This document shows positions 44,518-54,330 of a stretch of DNA of 64,000 nt, in pieces. The position numbers were made by a program, and so were the translations under genes. Location of the stretch: NCBI RefSeq assembly GCF_900116865.1, contig NZ_FPCD01000003.1, forward strand, positions 248,001 to 312,000, written 5' to 3'. Below the pieces are notes generated by a model. That model made no database searches and was not told the DNA's origin. It worked only from the letters and a program-made list of their open reading frames with translations. The stretch comes from Butyrivibrio sp. M55. Its GTDB lineage: Bacteria > Bacillota > Clostridia > Lachnospirales > Lachnospiraceae. The first letter of the stretch is position 1, and each line of letters opens with the position of its first letter.

Positions 44518-45552
44518 ATGAAATATAGCATAGTAATTCCAATTTATAATACTCCAATTCCTGATATAGAAAATCTAATTCATGATTTGAGTTGTCAGGA
44601 TATTAAAGATTATGAAGTTATTTTGGTAGATGATGGTAGTGATATAACTATTTCAGAATACATTGATTCTTTCAATGGGACTCCTGAAATAAAAATTGTT
44701 CATAAAAGTAATGAAGGTGTTTCAGTTGCTAGAAATATTGGTATAAAAGAATCTAGAGGAGAATATATTATTTTTATAGATTCTGATGATAGAATACCAC
44801 ACAATTGTTTAAATATAATTGATAGCTATATTACAAAGTATGAGCCGGATATTTTGTTTGGACAAATAATTAGAAAACGTTCAAATGTAGAATTGGATAA
44901 ACCAAAAAGATTTAAACCTTATTATATTATTGATAAAGATGATGCAATTCGAATCTTGCTAGGAGCAAAAAAATTTAAGAAATATACTATTACAGGTTCA
45001 CCGTGTGCAAATGTTTATAAGAGAACTCTATTGAAAGAAGAGAGTTTTAGTAAAAAACTGAAATTGTATGAAGATTACTTGTTTAATTTTGAATTACTTT
45101 TAAATTGTAGCAAGATACTTGTGATTGATGATGTTTTGTATTATTACAATATGAATGATTACTCAGCGACACATGGGTTATATGGTAAGAAGTATGATAA
45201 ATTATCATATCCATTCATCAGGGAGTTTAGTAAGCTGATAAATTATTTAACTGGAGAAGCGAGAGAAGAAGTACGTGTGTTTAATTTAAGATTATTCTAT
45301 CGTATTGTAGCTAATACTATTAAATATCAAAAAGCATCATATGCATACTTTTATAAAATGTACAATTCTTATATGGAACAGGAAGCTATTAATGACATAA
45401 AAAATCTTGAGTTTTCAATTAAATGCATGTCGTTAATGGATTATATAAAATTATTGTTTATAAAGCATAATGCGATTGGGGTGATTTTTATTCTATTCAA
45501 ATTTCGATACGGTTTTAGAAGAATAATTGGAGTAAAGGATTACTATGGATAA
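44518..45552 (+). CDS. Family 2 glycosyltransferase
   Basis: A 344-residue GT-A enzyme: YSIVIPIYNTPI at the start, VILVDDGSD, then FIDSDDRIP as the DxD block, and KLYEDYLFNFELL as the acidic catalytic-base region. It lacks membrane segments. Donor and acceptor unknown. Confidence 0.9.
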   Translation: MKYSIVIPIYNTPIPDIENLIHDLSCQDIKDYEVILVDDGSDITISEYIDSFNGTPEIKIVHKSNEGVSVARNIGIKESRGEYIIFIDSDDRIPHNCLNIIDSYITKYEPDILFGQIIRKRSNVELDKPKRFKPYYIIDKDDAIRILLGAKKFKKYTITGSPCANVYKRTLLKEESFSKKLKLYEDYLFNFELLLNCSKILVIDDVLYYYNMNDYSATHGLYGKKYDKLSYPFIREFSKLINYLTGEAREEVRVFNLRLFYRIVANTIKYQKASYAYFYKMYNSYMEQEAINDIKNLEFSIKCMSLMDYIKLLFIKHNAIGVIFILFKFRYGFRRIIGVKDYYG

Positions 45553-45585
45553 AGAGTAATTGGAATATTTGATAGGAGGATGAAC

Positions 45586-46323
45586 ATGGTGATATTGTCT
45601 GATATAAAAAATATAATGCTAAAAGGAAAAGCTACAAAGGCATTATATTATAAATATAAAGAAAAAACTTTAAACTGTGAATATAAAAAAATGAATAGGA
45701 AAGATATATTTAAGAATATATACCAAAATCATTATTGGGGGAATGATGGGAGCGAGTATTACTCAGGCGAAGGGTCTAGAATTCAAAAATTTGTGAATCC
45801 TTACTGTGAATTAATACAAAAATATATCCAAGATAATAATATTAAAACAGTCATTGATCTTGGATGCGGAGATTTTCATGTTGCTAATGAATGGTTAAAA
45901 GGGGTGAATGTAAATTATATTGGTGTCGATATTTATGATGATATGATAAAACATAATATTGCTTGTTATTCTAATGATAATATAAGATTTGAATGTTTGG
46001 ATATTGTAAAAGATAAGTTGCCCCAAGGCGATTTATGTCTAATACGACAAGTTTTTCAACATTTGACAAATAATGATATAAAACAAGTTCTTTTAAATGC
46101 AAAAGACTTTCCCAATATTATAGTAACTGAGCATGTTACAACTAAGTGCAAATCGGATTCATATAATATAGATATTATAGCTGGAAAAAGCATTAGGACA
46201 AAAATGGGGTCAGGTGTATATTTGGATGAGAATCCGTTTAATTTAAAAATATCTGAGATGCTAACTATACCCTATTATTTAGAAGCAAACACAGAATTGA
46301 ATTCGGTGTTAATTAAGAATTGA
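45586..46323 (+). CDS. Class I SAM-dependent methyltransferase of the glycan locus
   Basis: About 245 residues. IKTVIDLGCGDFHVANEWL is the SAM-binding motif, with VDIYDDMI as the acidic second motif and CLIRQVFQHLTNND following. AGGAGG at 45574-45579 favours ATG 45586 over ATG 45580. Inside a polysaccharide locus it probably O-methylates a sugar, perhaps as a chain cap. Confidence 0.78.
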   Translation: MVILSDIKNIMLKGKATKALYYKYKEKTLNCEYKKMNRKDIFKNIYQNHYWGNDGSEYYSGEGSRIQKFVNPYCELIQKYIQDNNIKTVIDLGCGDFHVANEWLKGVNVNYIGVDIYDDMIKHNIACYSNDNIRFECLDIVKDKLPQGDLCLIRQVFQHLTNNDIKQVLLNAKDFPNIIVTEHVTTKCKSDSYNIDIIAGKSIRTKMGSGVYLDENPFNLKISEMLTIPYYLEANTELNSVLIKN

Positions 46324-46366
46324 ATGATATTTTGATGTTTATTATACATCTTGATGGTATGAATGT

Positions 46367-47860
46367 ATGAAAAATGTAGTTTTTTTTGTTCCGCATATGG
46401 ATGATGAATTATTTGTGGGTGGAGGATTGCTTTATTCATTTGGACATTCAAATGAGTGGCAGACATATGTGGTTTATGCAACTAATGGAGATTTTTATCC
46501 ACATGAAGCTGAAGTACGCTTTAAAGAAGCTATAAGGGCATGCAATGTTTTGGGAGTTCCTCGAGAGAATATTATTTTTTTAGGGTATGGTGATGGATGG
46601 AGAGATGAGCATATTTACAATTCGAATGAAGTAGTTTCGTCTATGGCAGGAAGAAGTTTTACATATGCTCCAGATGGATTTAATGAGTACTGCTTTATAA
46701 AGCATGGGAAGCATAATTCATATTTAAAAAAGAATTATGTAAATGATGTTGCTGAAGTTATTATAGAAATAAATCCGGAAGTGTTAGTTTGTGTTGATTT
46801 TGATAATCATCCTGATCATAGAATGCTTTATCTTTGTTTTTTGGAAGCATTAAAAGCGGTAAAAATAAAACAAAGGAATTATAATCCTTTAGTATTAACT
46901 AAACCTGCATATGAGAATAGTATGTGTGGAGAAAGAGATTATTATAAAAATAAATATGAAGTTAATCAAAGTGGAACAAATGATTTATTATGTACTCCTA
47001 TTCTTAAATGGAATCATAGAATCGCATTTAAATTAGATTTAGAATTATTGACAAAATTTTTGACGAAAAATCCAATATATAAGGCGGCTTGCTGTCACTA
47101 TTCCCAATGTATTAGAAAAACAATGGATAGTGCAATAAATATGGACATATCATATTGGCGATTACGAGTAGACAACTTGGCATTATTGGCAGATATATAT
47201 GTATCCACAGGAAAGAAGGAATATTTAACGGATTTTAAGACAATAGATGCACATAATGTAATTAAAGAAAACTGTCAATTAGATGCTTCAGTTTGGGTTC
47301 CAGAAAAAAAAGATACAGAAAGAATTGTAAAATTAAGATGGAAAAAACCGGTTAAAATAGAACAAATATTAGTTTATGAAAACCCAAGAAAAGATGCACA
47401 TATAGAGGTAGTTGATATAAGAATTGGAAATATTAGTAAAGAGTTAAGTGGTTATATAATGGAGGATGGCTCGGCTAGTATACTTTTTGATGGATATATA
47501 GTGGCAGATAAAGTAGAGATAAAAATACAAAGAAGTAAGGGAAATGCAGGATTAACAGAAATTGCAGTTTATGGAAAAGAGCGGACTTTGGATTCATATA
47601 AGTTGCCTATTTCAGTAAGAAAAGATTATTTATATGAGCCAAATTCATCAGAAGATAAACAAAAATTTGTTCTGATGGATAAAATGAAGTATAAGGTGAA
47701 TAACTTTTTTGATTATAGCTTTGGAAATAGATATTATTTAAAAAGAAAATATAGTAATTCTCAGTATAAGAATGTTTATTTATTGAGAGGCATATTTTGG
47801 TTAGATAAGCTAAAAGAATTGTGTAGCATTATGATAAATTATAAAAAGCTTAATTTTTGA
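46367..47860 (+). CDS. PIG-L family deacetylase with extra C-terminal region
   Basis: A 497-residue protein. Residues 1-260 are a PIG-L/LmbE-type zinc deacetylase: PHMDDE (His10, Asp12, Asp13, Glu14) and FDNHPDHRM supply the metal site. Residues 290-410 look beta-rich (ERIVKLRWKKPVKIEQILVY, then GLTEIAVYG), as in discoidin-like carbohydrate-binding domains. It probably removes N-acetyl groups from a glycan or carrier-linked sugar. No signal peptide, so it acts in the cytoplasm. Confidence 0.8.
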   Translation: MKNVVFFVPHMDDELFVGGGLLYSFGHSNEWQTYVVYATNGDFYPHEAEVRFKEAIRACNVLGVPRENIIFLGYGDGWRDEHIYNSNEVVSSMAGRSFTYAPDGFNEYCFIKHGKHNSYLKKNYVNDVAEVIIEINPEVLVCVDFDNHPDHRMLYLCFLEALKAVKIKQRNYNPLVLTKPAYENSMCGERDYYKNKYEVNQSGTNDLLCTPILKWNHRIAFKLDLELLTKFLTKNPIYKAACCHYSQCIRKTMDSAINMDISYWRLRVDNLALLADIYVSTGKKEYLTDFKTIDAHNVIKENCQLDASVWVPEKKDTERIVKLRWKKPVKIEQILVYENPRKDAHIEVVDIRIGNISKELSGYIMEDGSASILFDGYIVADKVEIKIQRSKGNAGLTEIAVYGKERTLDSYKLPISVRKDYLYEPNSSEDKQKFVLMDKMKYKVNNFFDYSFGNRYYLKRKYSNSQYKNVYLLRGIFWLDKLKELCSIMINYKKLNF

Positions 47861-47951
47861 ATATATACTAGGGCAATAAACGGTGATTTGTGAACAGGCT
47901 TAAAGGCGACTATGTGGATATAAAAATGGAGAGAGGAAATTTGATTTAATT

Positions 47952-48920
47952 ATGGTTGCATTAACGTATAAAAAAATAACCGGAAAAGAGTATGAACAAG
48001 AAATTATTGATCTTTTTAATCAGGTTTTTTCACGGCATACAACAATTGAAAAATGGGAATATAAACATTTTAAGAATCCAATTTGTGACTCAGGAGTATT
48101 TGCGGCATTTGATGGAGGATTATTGGTTGGGATGAACGTTTTTTCTCCGTGCAAATATACTGATGGAAAAAACGAATATCGAGTTGTCCAATCATGCGAA
48201 AGTGCGGTTAATCCTTCTTATAGAAGATTGGGGATATGGAATAATATACTTGATATTGCTGAAGAATATTATTCTAAGCAAGGATATGATTACATGATTG
48301 GATTTCCTAATCCTCAAAACTCATTTCATGGATTTATAAAAAGGGGATGGAATAGTGAAAATGAATTTTTTAGGTTTATTAGAATAATTAATCCAGTAAA
48401 TAGTTTTAAACATTTTTTTACCGATGTAAGTAAAGAAAAAATAATAAAGGACCTAGCACATTCAAATGATGAAATATTTGAGATATCAAAAAGCATGGTA
48501 GATAGTTCAATTGGAGGGATGGTTCCCGTAATGAATCAAGATTTTTATAAGTGGAAATATGCAAAATTTGGGCATAGAGCTTATCATATATATGAAGATA
48601 AGAGATGCTTGGGAATTGTATTCGTTAAAGTGGAAATAAAGTATAAGCATGTTTTTGCGGTTATTGAAGGTTCGGTGCCTATATGTAAAGGTATTAAGAA
48701 TGAGGAGTTGACTGATTTATTTATAAAGAAAAATAAAAGTTTATTTGATGTTTGTATTGTTTGGAAAAATAGGGAACAGATGGCTAGTAGAAAGCTTGGA
48801 GAAATACGGTATAAAACTAGTTTTATGCCTTTTATAGTAAAGAAAATAGGAACACTAGGGGAAAACATAAGGTGGAATCCAATGTTTATTGAATATGATG
48901 GCAGCATAGAAATAGATTAA
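47952..48920 (+). CDS. GNAT-family N-acyltransferase of the glycan locus
   Basis: A 322-residue protein. The N-terminal half has FNQVFSRHTTIEKWEYKHFKN and SAVNPSYRRLGIWNNILDIA, which fits the acetyl-CoA motif of GNAT proteins (RRxG-I). The second half repeats a GNAT-like fold. It may re-acylate the amine exposed by the upstream deacetylase. GGAGAGAGG lies about 12 bases ahead of the ATG. Confidence 0.72.
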   Translation: MVALTYKKITGKEYEQEIIDLFNQVFSRHTTIEKWEYKHFKNPICDSGVFAAFDGGLLVGMNVFSPCKYTDGKNEYRVVQSCESAVNPSYRRLGIWNNILDIAEEYYSKQGYDYMIGFPNPQNSFHGFIKRGWNSENEFFRFIRIINPVNSFKHFFTDVSKEKIIKDLAHSNDEIFEISKSMVDSSIGGMVPVMNQDFYKWKYAKFGHRAYHIYEDKRCLGIVFVKVEIKYKHVFAVIEGSVPICKGIKNEELTDLFIKKNKSLFDVCIVWKNREQMASRKLGEIRYKTSFMPFIVKKIGTLGENIRWNPMFIEYDGSIEID

Positions 48921-48949
48921 AAAATAGGAAAAGTTTTTGAGGAGAATCT

Positions 48950-50473
48950 GTGTTATATAGAAGACATAGCTTGAAAATAGGAGTTATCATATCATACTTA
49001 TGGGTTGCGGTTAGAGTAATTGTTAATTTGATAAGCATTCCTTTTTATATAAAATTATTGGGAAAAGGAGAATATGGATTATATCAAATAGTGGGGTCTT
49101 TTTTTTCATATATTAATGCGTTTGAAGTTAGTATTTCGGCGGGAGTGATGAGGTTTTATTGTAAAGCTTTGGCACGGAAAAATATAGTAGAGCAAGAAAA
49201 TGTATTAGCTATTTCACGGAAAATATATCGCTTTTTTTCACTGCTTATAATTGGGTGCGGGATTTTTTGTGCATATCTTTTTAGAGTGTTTTATAGAGGT
49301 TCTTTTAGTGATAGTGAAATAAACGAAGGGAGCAAGATGCTTCTTTTGCTTTTTTTTAACTTGATAATCTCTGTTTATAATGGAGTATACATAGCAGCTA
49401 TTAATGGAAATGAGCATTTTATATTTCAAAAAGGTTTGGCATGTATTACATTGAGTTTACAACCTATAATAGCCATATTACTCTTAAAAAGATATCCATA
49501 TGCAATTACTATAATAATAGTTACAATTTTTTTGAATTTGCTAGCGGTTTTATCAAGGTATGTATATTCAAAAAGGATTTTAAAAATAAAAGTAAAAATG
49601 CATTATAAAGACATACAGATGACAAAAAGAATTCTTATTTTTTCGGCAAGTATATTGTTAGCAAGTATTGCTGATGAAATTTTTTGGAGGGCTGATCAGA
49701 TAATTCTTGGAAAATTATATAATACAGTGATGGTGGCAGTGTATGCGGTTGGAGTACAAATATATTCTGTTTATATAAATGTAGGGAGTACTATTTCATA
49801 TATTTTTTATCCTCGTGTGAGTAAATATTATGCACAAAAAGATGGCATAAAAAAAATTAATTCTTTATTTATTAAAACAGGCAGATTTTCTTTTTTCTTA
49901 TGCTATATGATATTAAGTGGATTCATGATTTTTGGTCAGGAATTTTTATTTTATTGGGTAGGGGATGACTTTAAAATGGCTTATGTTTATGCGGTTATAA
50001 TTATGATTCCTCTTACTGTGGATTTATTGCAAAATCTTGGATTGACGATATTACAAGTTATGAATAAATATGCTTTTAGGGCAAGAATGTATTTTGTTTC
50101 AGCTGTTGTAAATGTTTTTTTGACAACGGTTTTATCTATATATTTTGCAGGAATTGGTGCAGCAATTTCTACAGGAATAACAATAGTGTTATCGAGCGGA
50201 ATAGTTTTAAATGTTTATTATGCCAAAAATGTTGGTTTGAATATTAAAGAATTTTGGATGAATATTATTAGTGTTTTATTTAAAAGTCTTCCTTTTTCAG
50301 TTGGGGTCTATTTTATTAATTCAGTAATAAAAAATGAACAGCATATTTTGTGGTTTTTTGTAAGACTGTTAATATATGTTGTCCTATATTATATATATAT
50401 ATATTATTTTTGTATGAATAAATATGAGAAGAATTATATTGCTAGAACTATTTTTTTAAATAAAAGAATTTAG
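48950..50473 (+). CDS. Polysaccharide flippase (Wzx-like, MOP superfamily)
   Basis: A 507-residue protein with about 14 hydrophobic segments. The start region IPFYIKLLGKGEYGLYQIVG is the conserved N-terminal block of RfbX/Wzx flippases. It moves lipid-linked repeat units across the membrane. The initiator is GTG 48950 with GAGGAG just upstream. With the polymerase-like genes downstream this indicates a Wzx/Wzy-type pathway. Confidence 0.88.
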   Translation: MLYRRHSLKIGVIISYLWVAVRVIVNLISIPFYIKLLGKGEYGLYQIVGSFFSYINAFEVSISAGVMRFYCKALARKNIVEQENVLAISRKIYRFFSLLIIGCGIFCAYLFRVFYRGSFSDSEINEGSKMLLLLFFNLIISVYNGVYIAAINGNEHFIFQKGLACITLSLQPIIAILLLKRYPYAITIIIVTIFLNLLAVLSRYVYSKRILKIKVKMHYKDIQMTKRILIFSASILLASIADEIFWRADQIILGKLYNTVMVAVYAVGVQIYSVYINVGSTISYIFYPRVSKYYAQKDGIKKINSLFIKTGRFSFFLCYMILSGFMIFGQEFLFYWVGDDFKMAYVYAVIIMIPLTVDLLQNLGLTILQVMNKYAFRARMYFVSAVVNVFLTTVLSIYFAGIGAAISTGITIVLSSGIVLNVYYAKNVGLNIKEFWMNIISVLFKSLPFSVGVYFINSVIKNEQHILWFFVRLLIYVVLYYIYIYYFCMNKYEKNYIARTIFLNKRI

Positions 50474-50671
50474 TAATAGGTGTTAAAAATTCTCTAGGTA
50501 CACTATAAACGCAAGTTATAGTAGCACATTTATCAACAACGTTCTGCAGTCAAGAGTTATTAAATTTAAAACGATTATAGAGATATCCAGATATAGTGGT
50601 TTAGTTCCGTTATTATTTTATTCTTTTTTAATAAAAAAAATTATATACGGTTTATTGATAGTATATTTTTG

Positions 50672-50680
50672 TGTTATAAT
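50672..50680 (+). promoter_or_regulatory. Extended -10 promoter for the secreted Ser-rich protein
   Basis: TGTTATAAT matches the extended -10 consensus exactly, with a TTGATA 14 bases upstream that is too close to be a standard -35. It starts a new transcription unit after the flippase, in a 289-base gap that also contains a small hairpin (ACTATAA/TTATAGT, 50502-50522). Confidence 0.65.
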
Positions 50681-50762
50681 TGTTTTTAGCTTGAAGTATT
50701 GGTTTGCATAATTTCGTAGAAACATTCAAAAAAGAATGATTTATGAAGGGAGACATAGTGTT

Positions 50763-51494
50763 ATGAATACTAAGTTGGTAAGAAAGATTCTAGCAGTAAC
50801 TATGACGGCAACAATGCTTATTATGCCACTTACTGTAGGGGCTACGGATTCGGCAAGTGCACCTGCGTCAGGTTCGTCTAGTTCCGGCAGCTCATCGAAA
50901 GCTACAACGGTAAGTGCAGCAGAAGCTTCTAAGGCTTCTTCATCAAAGGATTCATCTAGCAGTAATGATTCTTCGAGTAATGATGATGCTTCAACCGCTC
51001 AGGTTACTACAACCAGTCAGGTTGCTGTTGGCGGAGCTGTGATTAAGAATGAGCTTCCGGGTGCTTTCTTCGTTGCTCCTTCTTCTCCGATTGCCGGAAT
51101 CGCAATTAGAGAGGGCGTTGGAGCAATTAAGTCCAAAGCAGGTTTTGCAGGCAATGAGACACCTTTTGTAAGAGCATATACAGTTGAGCGTAAATCCAGC
51201 CCTGCCGTTTATGCAAGTTTCGATGCTGCGGCTGCTACAGTTGGCGGAACAGTTGTAGGCGGTATCAACGTTGACCTTGGTAAGCTCACAGGTGGCAAGT
51301 TCACATCTCTTCCTGATGGAGTAACTGTTCCTGTAACAATCGGAATCAAGAATTTTGATCCCAACAAGACATACTTTATCGTAAGAGTTGCTCCCGGTGG
51401 AGCTATTCAGATTATCCCTGTGACAGTTGAGAATGGCAGAGCTACATTCGAAATTACAGGTGGACTTGCAGGATATGGACTGCTCGTAAAATAA
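50763..51494 (+). CDS. Secreted Ser-rich protein of unknown function
   Basis: A 243-residue protein. A signal peptide (basic KLVRK, hydrophobic core, likely cut after VGA near residue 26) is followed by a Ser/Ala/Asp-rich low-complexity stretch to about residue 85, then a compact beta-rich domain of about 150 residues with VKNELPG-type and GGLAGYGLLVK ends. I do not recognise the domain. AAGGGAG selects ATG 50763. It sits alone between its own promoter and a terminator inside the glycan locus, so it may bind or organise the exported polymer. Confidence 0.7.
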   Translation: MNTKLVRKILAVTMTATMLIMPLTVGATDSASAPASGSSSSGSSSKATTVSAAEASKASSSKDSSSSNDSSSNDDASTAQVTTTSQVAVGGAVIKNELPGAFFVAPSSPIAGIAIREGVGAIKSKAGFAGNETPFVRAYTVERKSSPAVYASFDAAAATVGGTVVGGINVDLGKLTGGKFTSLPDGVTVPVTIGIKNFDPNKTYFIVRVAPGGAIQIIPVTVENGRATFEITGGLAGYGLLVK

Positions 51495-51512
51495 CAGGAA
51501 ATATAACTATTT

Positions 51513-51560
51513 GGCGGGGAAATGACTCTTATGAGCCATTTCCCGCTATTTATTTACCGG
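51513..51560 (+). terminator. Terminator after the Ser-rich protein gene
   Basis: GCGGGGAAATGaCTC pairs with GAGcCATTTCCCGC around a TTAT loop, with one bulge and one mismatch, then a T-rich tail. Confidence 0.75.
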
Positions 51561-51575
51561 TAAGTTGGGGGACGT

Positions 51576-53324
51576 ATGGGTAAAGAAGAGAATAGGCATG
51601 ATAGTATCCTTGTGGCGGTGGTTATTGTTCTGGTACTTGTTTGTCTGTGTATGTACGGTATTCAGGGAATATTCGGTTTTTCTCTTTTTCCTGATGAATT
51701 TGGCTACTGGGCAAGTGCTGCGGGATTCCTTGGATATAATTTTAGCGAAGTGTGTTCTATCAGTTCTTTTTATTCATTTGGATATTCTCTGATTCTTATT
51801 CCTGTTTTGAAGTTATTCTCAGATTCAATAATTGCATATAGGGCGGCGGTGGTAGTTAATCTTTTACTGCAGATTACTTCTTTTTTTATTCTGTGCAGAA
51901 TTGCAAAAAAAATTTTTGCGGATAATACTAAGCTTTTGCAGATTATTTTGGCAGGAATGACAGTACTGTATTCACCGTGGGTATTTTATACACAGATGAC
52001 TATGACAGAGGGGCTTCTTTTCTTCTGTTACACAGCTGTTGTGTACTTTATGATTCTTTATATTGAGAAGCCTTCAATCACAAGGGGAGTTATAACGGCA
52101 CTTTCTTCAATCTATATCTACTCAGTTCATATGAGAGCTGTAGGGATACTTGTAGCGGTTGGGATAACAATGCTGGTCGTCGCATTTATAGGGATTAAGA
52201 GGTCAGATAATAGCGTGTTGCCAGCTACAGTTTTTGCAGCGATTGTACTGCTTATTGGCTTCATCATCTGTCTTACTATAAAGGATAATGTCATAGATAA
52301 GTTATATTCAAGTGGAATAGAGGATCAAACATATATTAATGATTATTCGAGACAATTTTCTACGTTACATGAGCTTTGTACGCTTTTAGGAATCGGAAGA
52401 TTTTTCGCAAGCATGATTGGAAAAATCCTATACCTTGGATGTGCAACTTTCGGAACTGCATATATTGGAATATATTCGCTGATCAGAAGGATGGTGAAAA
52501 AAGATTTAAAAGCTTTTTTTATTCTTACAGCATCATTCATGCAGTTCGTGGTAATGTGCATTTTTCTGATGCACAGTGCGGATCGTATTAATAATAGATT
52601 TGACCTTTTTCTACACGGAAGATATTTTGAGTTTGTAGTGCCCATTTTGGCAATGATTGGAGTATATGAGTTATTAACGAGAGATAACTATTTCAGAAAA
52701 CTTGTTATCGCAGCCGGTATCATTATGGCAAGTGGCATTGCGTCCATTGTTATAGTTTCAGTTAATGAAGTAGGGATGAATGATCCGCATGTAATGATGA
52801 TGATAGGGATGAGTTATTTTCTTAATAGAGATGATTTTCATCCGATTCGCGTAATTGTTTTAAGTACAGTTTTTACAATTATAATTATCGGTGCAATTCT
52901 TATAGGAATATATTTTTACAAAAAGAAGGGGAATGCCATTAATATCTGTATTGCGTATTTGCTTCTGATAGGACTTGCCTATCACGCCTGCAATCATCTC
53001 ATATATATATGCCAGTCGTATATTTATGGAGATATTCAGGTCGCGGATGAAATAACAAATTTACGCAATAACGGGCATAATGGTGATATAATACTGTTAT
53101 ATGAGGGCGGGCTTGAGTATATAGATACCGTCCAGATGAGACTGCGAGATGAGCATATACATGTTGTATATGTTGATGATAGCTTTGATATAAGTGATAT
53201 TTCTAAGGATAGTATGGTTTTGGTGGATTTTGAAAGTGGGTTAAAGGACAAGCTTTCAAGTATCTACGAAAAATATTGGGAGTCAGGACATTTTGATTTG
53301 TACTACAACATTTCAGAGAGGTGA
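51576..53324 (+). CDS. Polytopic membrane protein, probable GT-C/dolichyl-phosphate-mannose-type glycosyltransferase
   Basis: A 582-residue protein with about 11 or 12 hydrophobic segments and a C-terminal soluble tail of about 80 residues. In the first external loop FPDEFGYWASAAGFLG supplies the acidic DE pair expected of GT-C enzymes. The next gene is a dolichyl-phosphate-sugar synthase-like GT2, which would make its polyprenyl-phosphate donor, so the two form a logical pair. Confidence 0.65.
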   Translation: MGKEENRHDSILVAVVIVLVLVCLCMYGIQGIFGFSLFPDEFGYWASAAGFLGYNFSEVCSISSFYSFGYSLILIPVLKLFSDSIIAYRAAVVVNLLLQITSFFILCRIAKKIFADNTKLLQIILAGMTVLYSPWVFYTQMTMTEGLLFFCYTAVVYFMILYIEKPSITRGVITALSSIYIYSVHMRAVGILVAVGITMLVVAFIGIKRSDNSVLPATVFAAIVLLIGFIICLTIKDNVIDKLYSSGIEDQTYINDYSRQFSTLHELCTLLGIGRFFASMIGKILYLGCATFGTAYIGIYSLIRRMVKKDLKAFFILTASFMQFVVMCIFLMHSADRINNRFDLFLHGRYFEFVVPILAMIGVYELLTRDNYFRKLVIAAGIIMASGIASIVIVSVNEVGMNDPHVMMMIGMSYFLNRDDFHPIRVIVLSTVFTIIIIGAILIGIYFYKKKGNAINICIAYLLLIGLAYHACNHLIYICQSYIYGDIQVADEITNLRNNGHNGDIILLYEGGLEYIDTVQMRLRDEHIHVVYVDDSFDISDISKDSMVLVDFESGLKDKLSSIYEKYWESGHFDLYYNISER

Positions 53325-53328
53325 ACTG

Positions 53329-54330
53329 ATGAAGCTAATAATCCAGATACCATGTTATAACGAAGCAGAGACGTTGGAAGTCGCATTAAATGATCTTCCG
53401 ACACATATTGACGGAATTGATGAGATAGAGTATCTCATCATCAATGACGGAAGCCGGGATAATACTGTGGAAGTCGCCAAGAGATGGGGAGTTGACCATA
53501 TAGTCAACTTCAAACAAAATCAGGGACTTGCCAAGGGGTTTATTGCCGGACTTGACGGATGTCTTAGATGCGGTGCAGATATTATTGTTAATACTGACGC
53601 CGACGATCAGTATAAGGGCGCGGATATTGAGAAAATCGTGCGACCTATCTTAAACGGAGAAGCGGATATGGTAATAGGTGCAAGGCCTATAGATGAGACC
53701 GAGCATTTTTCGTATATCAAGAAGAAACTTCAGCATTTGGGAAGCTGGTCTGTAAGGCGGGCTTCCAATACAAACGTTCCCGATGCGCCGAGCGGATTCA
53801 GGGCATTTTCCAGAGAAGCTGCTATGAAGCTCAATGTAGTAAATGATTATACATATACACTTGAGACCATTGTGCAGGCGGGAAGAGAGAATATCCCTAT
53901 GATGAGTGTTCCGATAAGGACTAATGCGGAACTGCGTCCTTCAAGACTTTTTAAGAGTATGTGGGGATATGTCAAGAAATCTATACTTACTATCTTACGG
54001 GCATATGTTATGTATAAGCCGCTTAAGGCTTTTACGCTTATAAGTCTGCCTTTTATTTTCATTGGAATGGGAATTGGAATAAGGTTTTTGTATTATGTTT
54101 CGGTAGGACGAAGCGGAGGACATATCCAGTCTCTGATACTGGGATGTACGTTGATAATCATAGGATTTCTCATTTTTGTAATCGGTATATTGGCTGATAC
54201 GATTGCATCTAACAGGCGTATCCTTCAGGATGTTCAGTTTCATGTTAAGAGTATTGAGTACGGTCGTGAACCACGAATGGAAGCACCGTTATTTACAGAA
54301 GAGAGAGAGGTTCTAAAGAGGATAAAATGA
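53329..54330 (+). CDS. Family 2 glycosyltransferase, polyprenyl-phosphate sugar synthase type
   Basis: A 333-residue enzyme. LIIQIPCYNEAETL, LIINDGSRDNTVE and VNTDADDQYKG (DxD) mark a DPM1-like GT2. Two C-terminal membrane segments (about residues 235-260 and 270-295) anchor it. ATG 53329 follows AGAGGTGA. It starts five bases after the preceding GT-C gene and its stop overlaps the next gene by four bases. Confidence 0.88.
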   Translation: MKLIIQIPCYNEAETLEVALNDLPTHIDGIDEIEYLIINDGSRDNTVEVAKRWGVDHIVNFKQNQGLAKGFIAGLDGCLRCGADIIVNTDADDQYKGADIEKIVRPILNGEADMVIGARPIDETEHFSYIKKKLQHLGSWSVRRASNTNVPDAPSGFRAFSREAAMKLNVVNDYTYTLETIVQAGRENIPMMSVPIRTNAELRPSRLFKSMWGYVKKSILTILRAYVMYKPLKAFTLISLPFIFIGMGIGIRFLYYVSVGRSGGHIQSLILGCTLIIIGFLIFVIGILADTIASNRRILQDVQFHVKSIEYGREPRMEAPLFTEEREVLKRIK

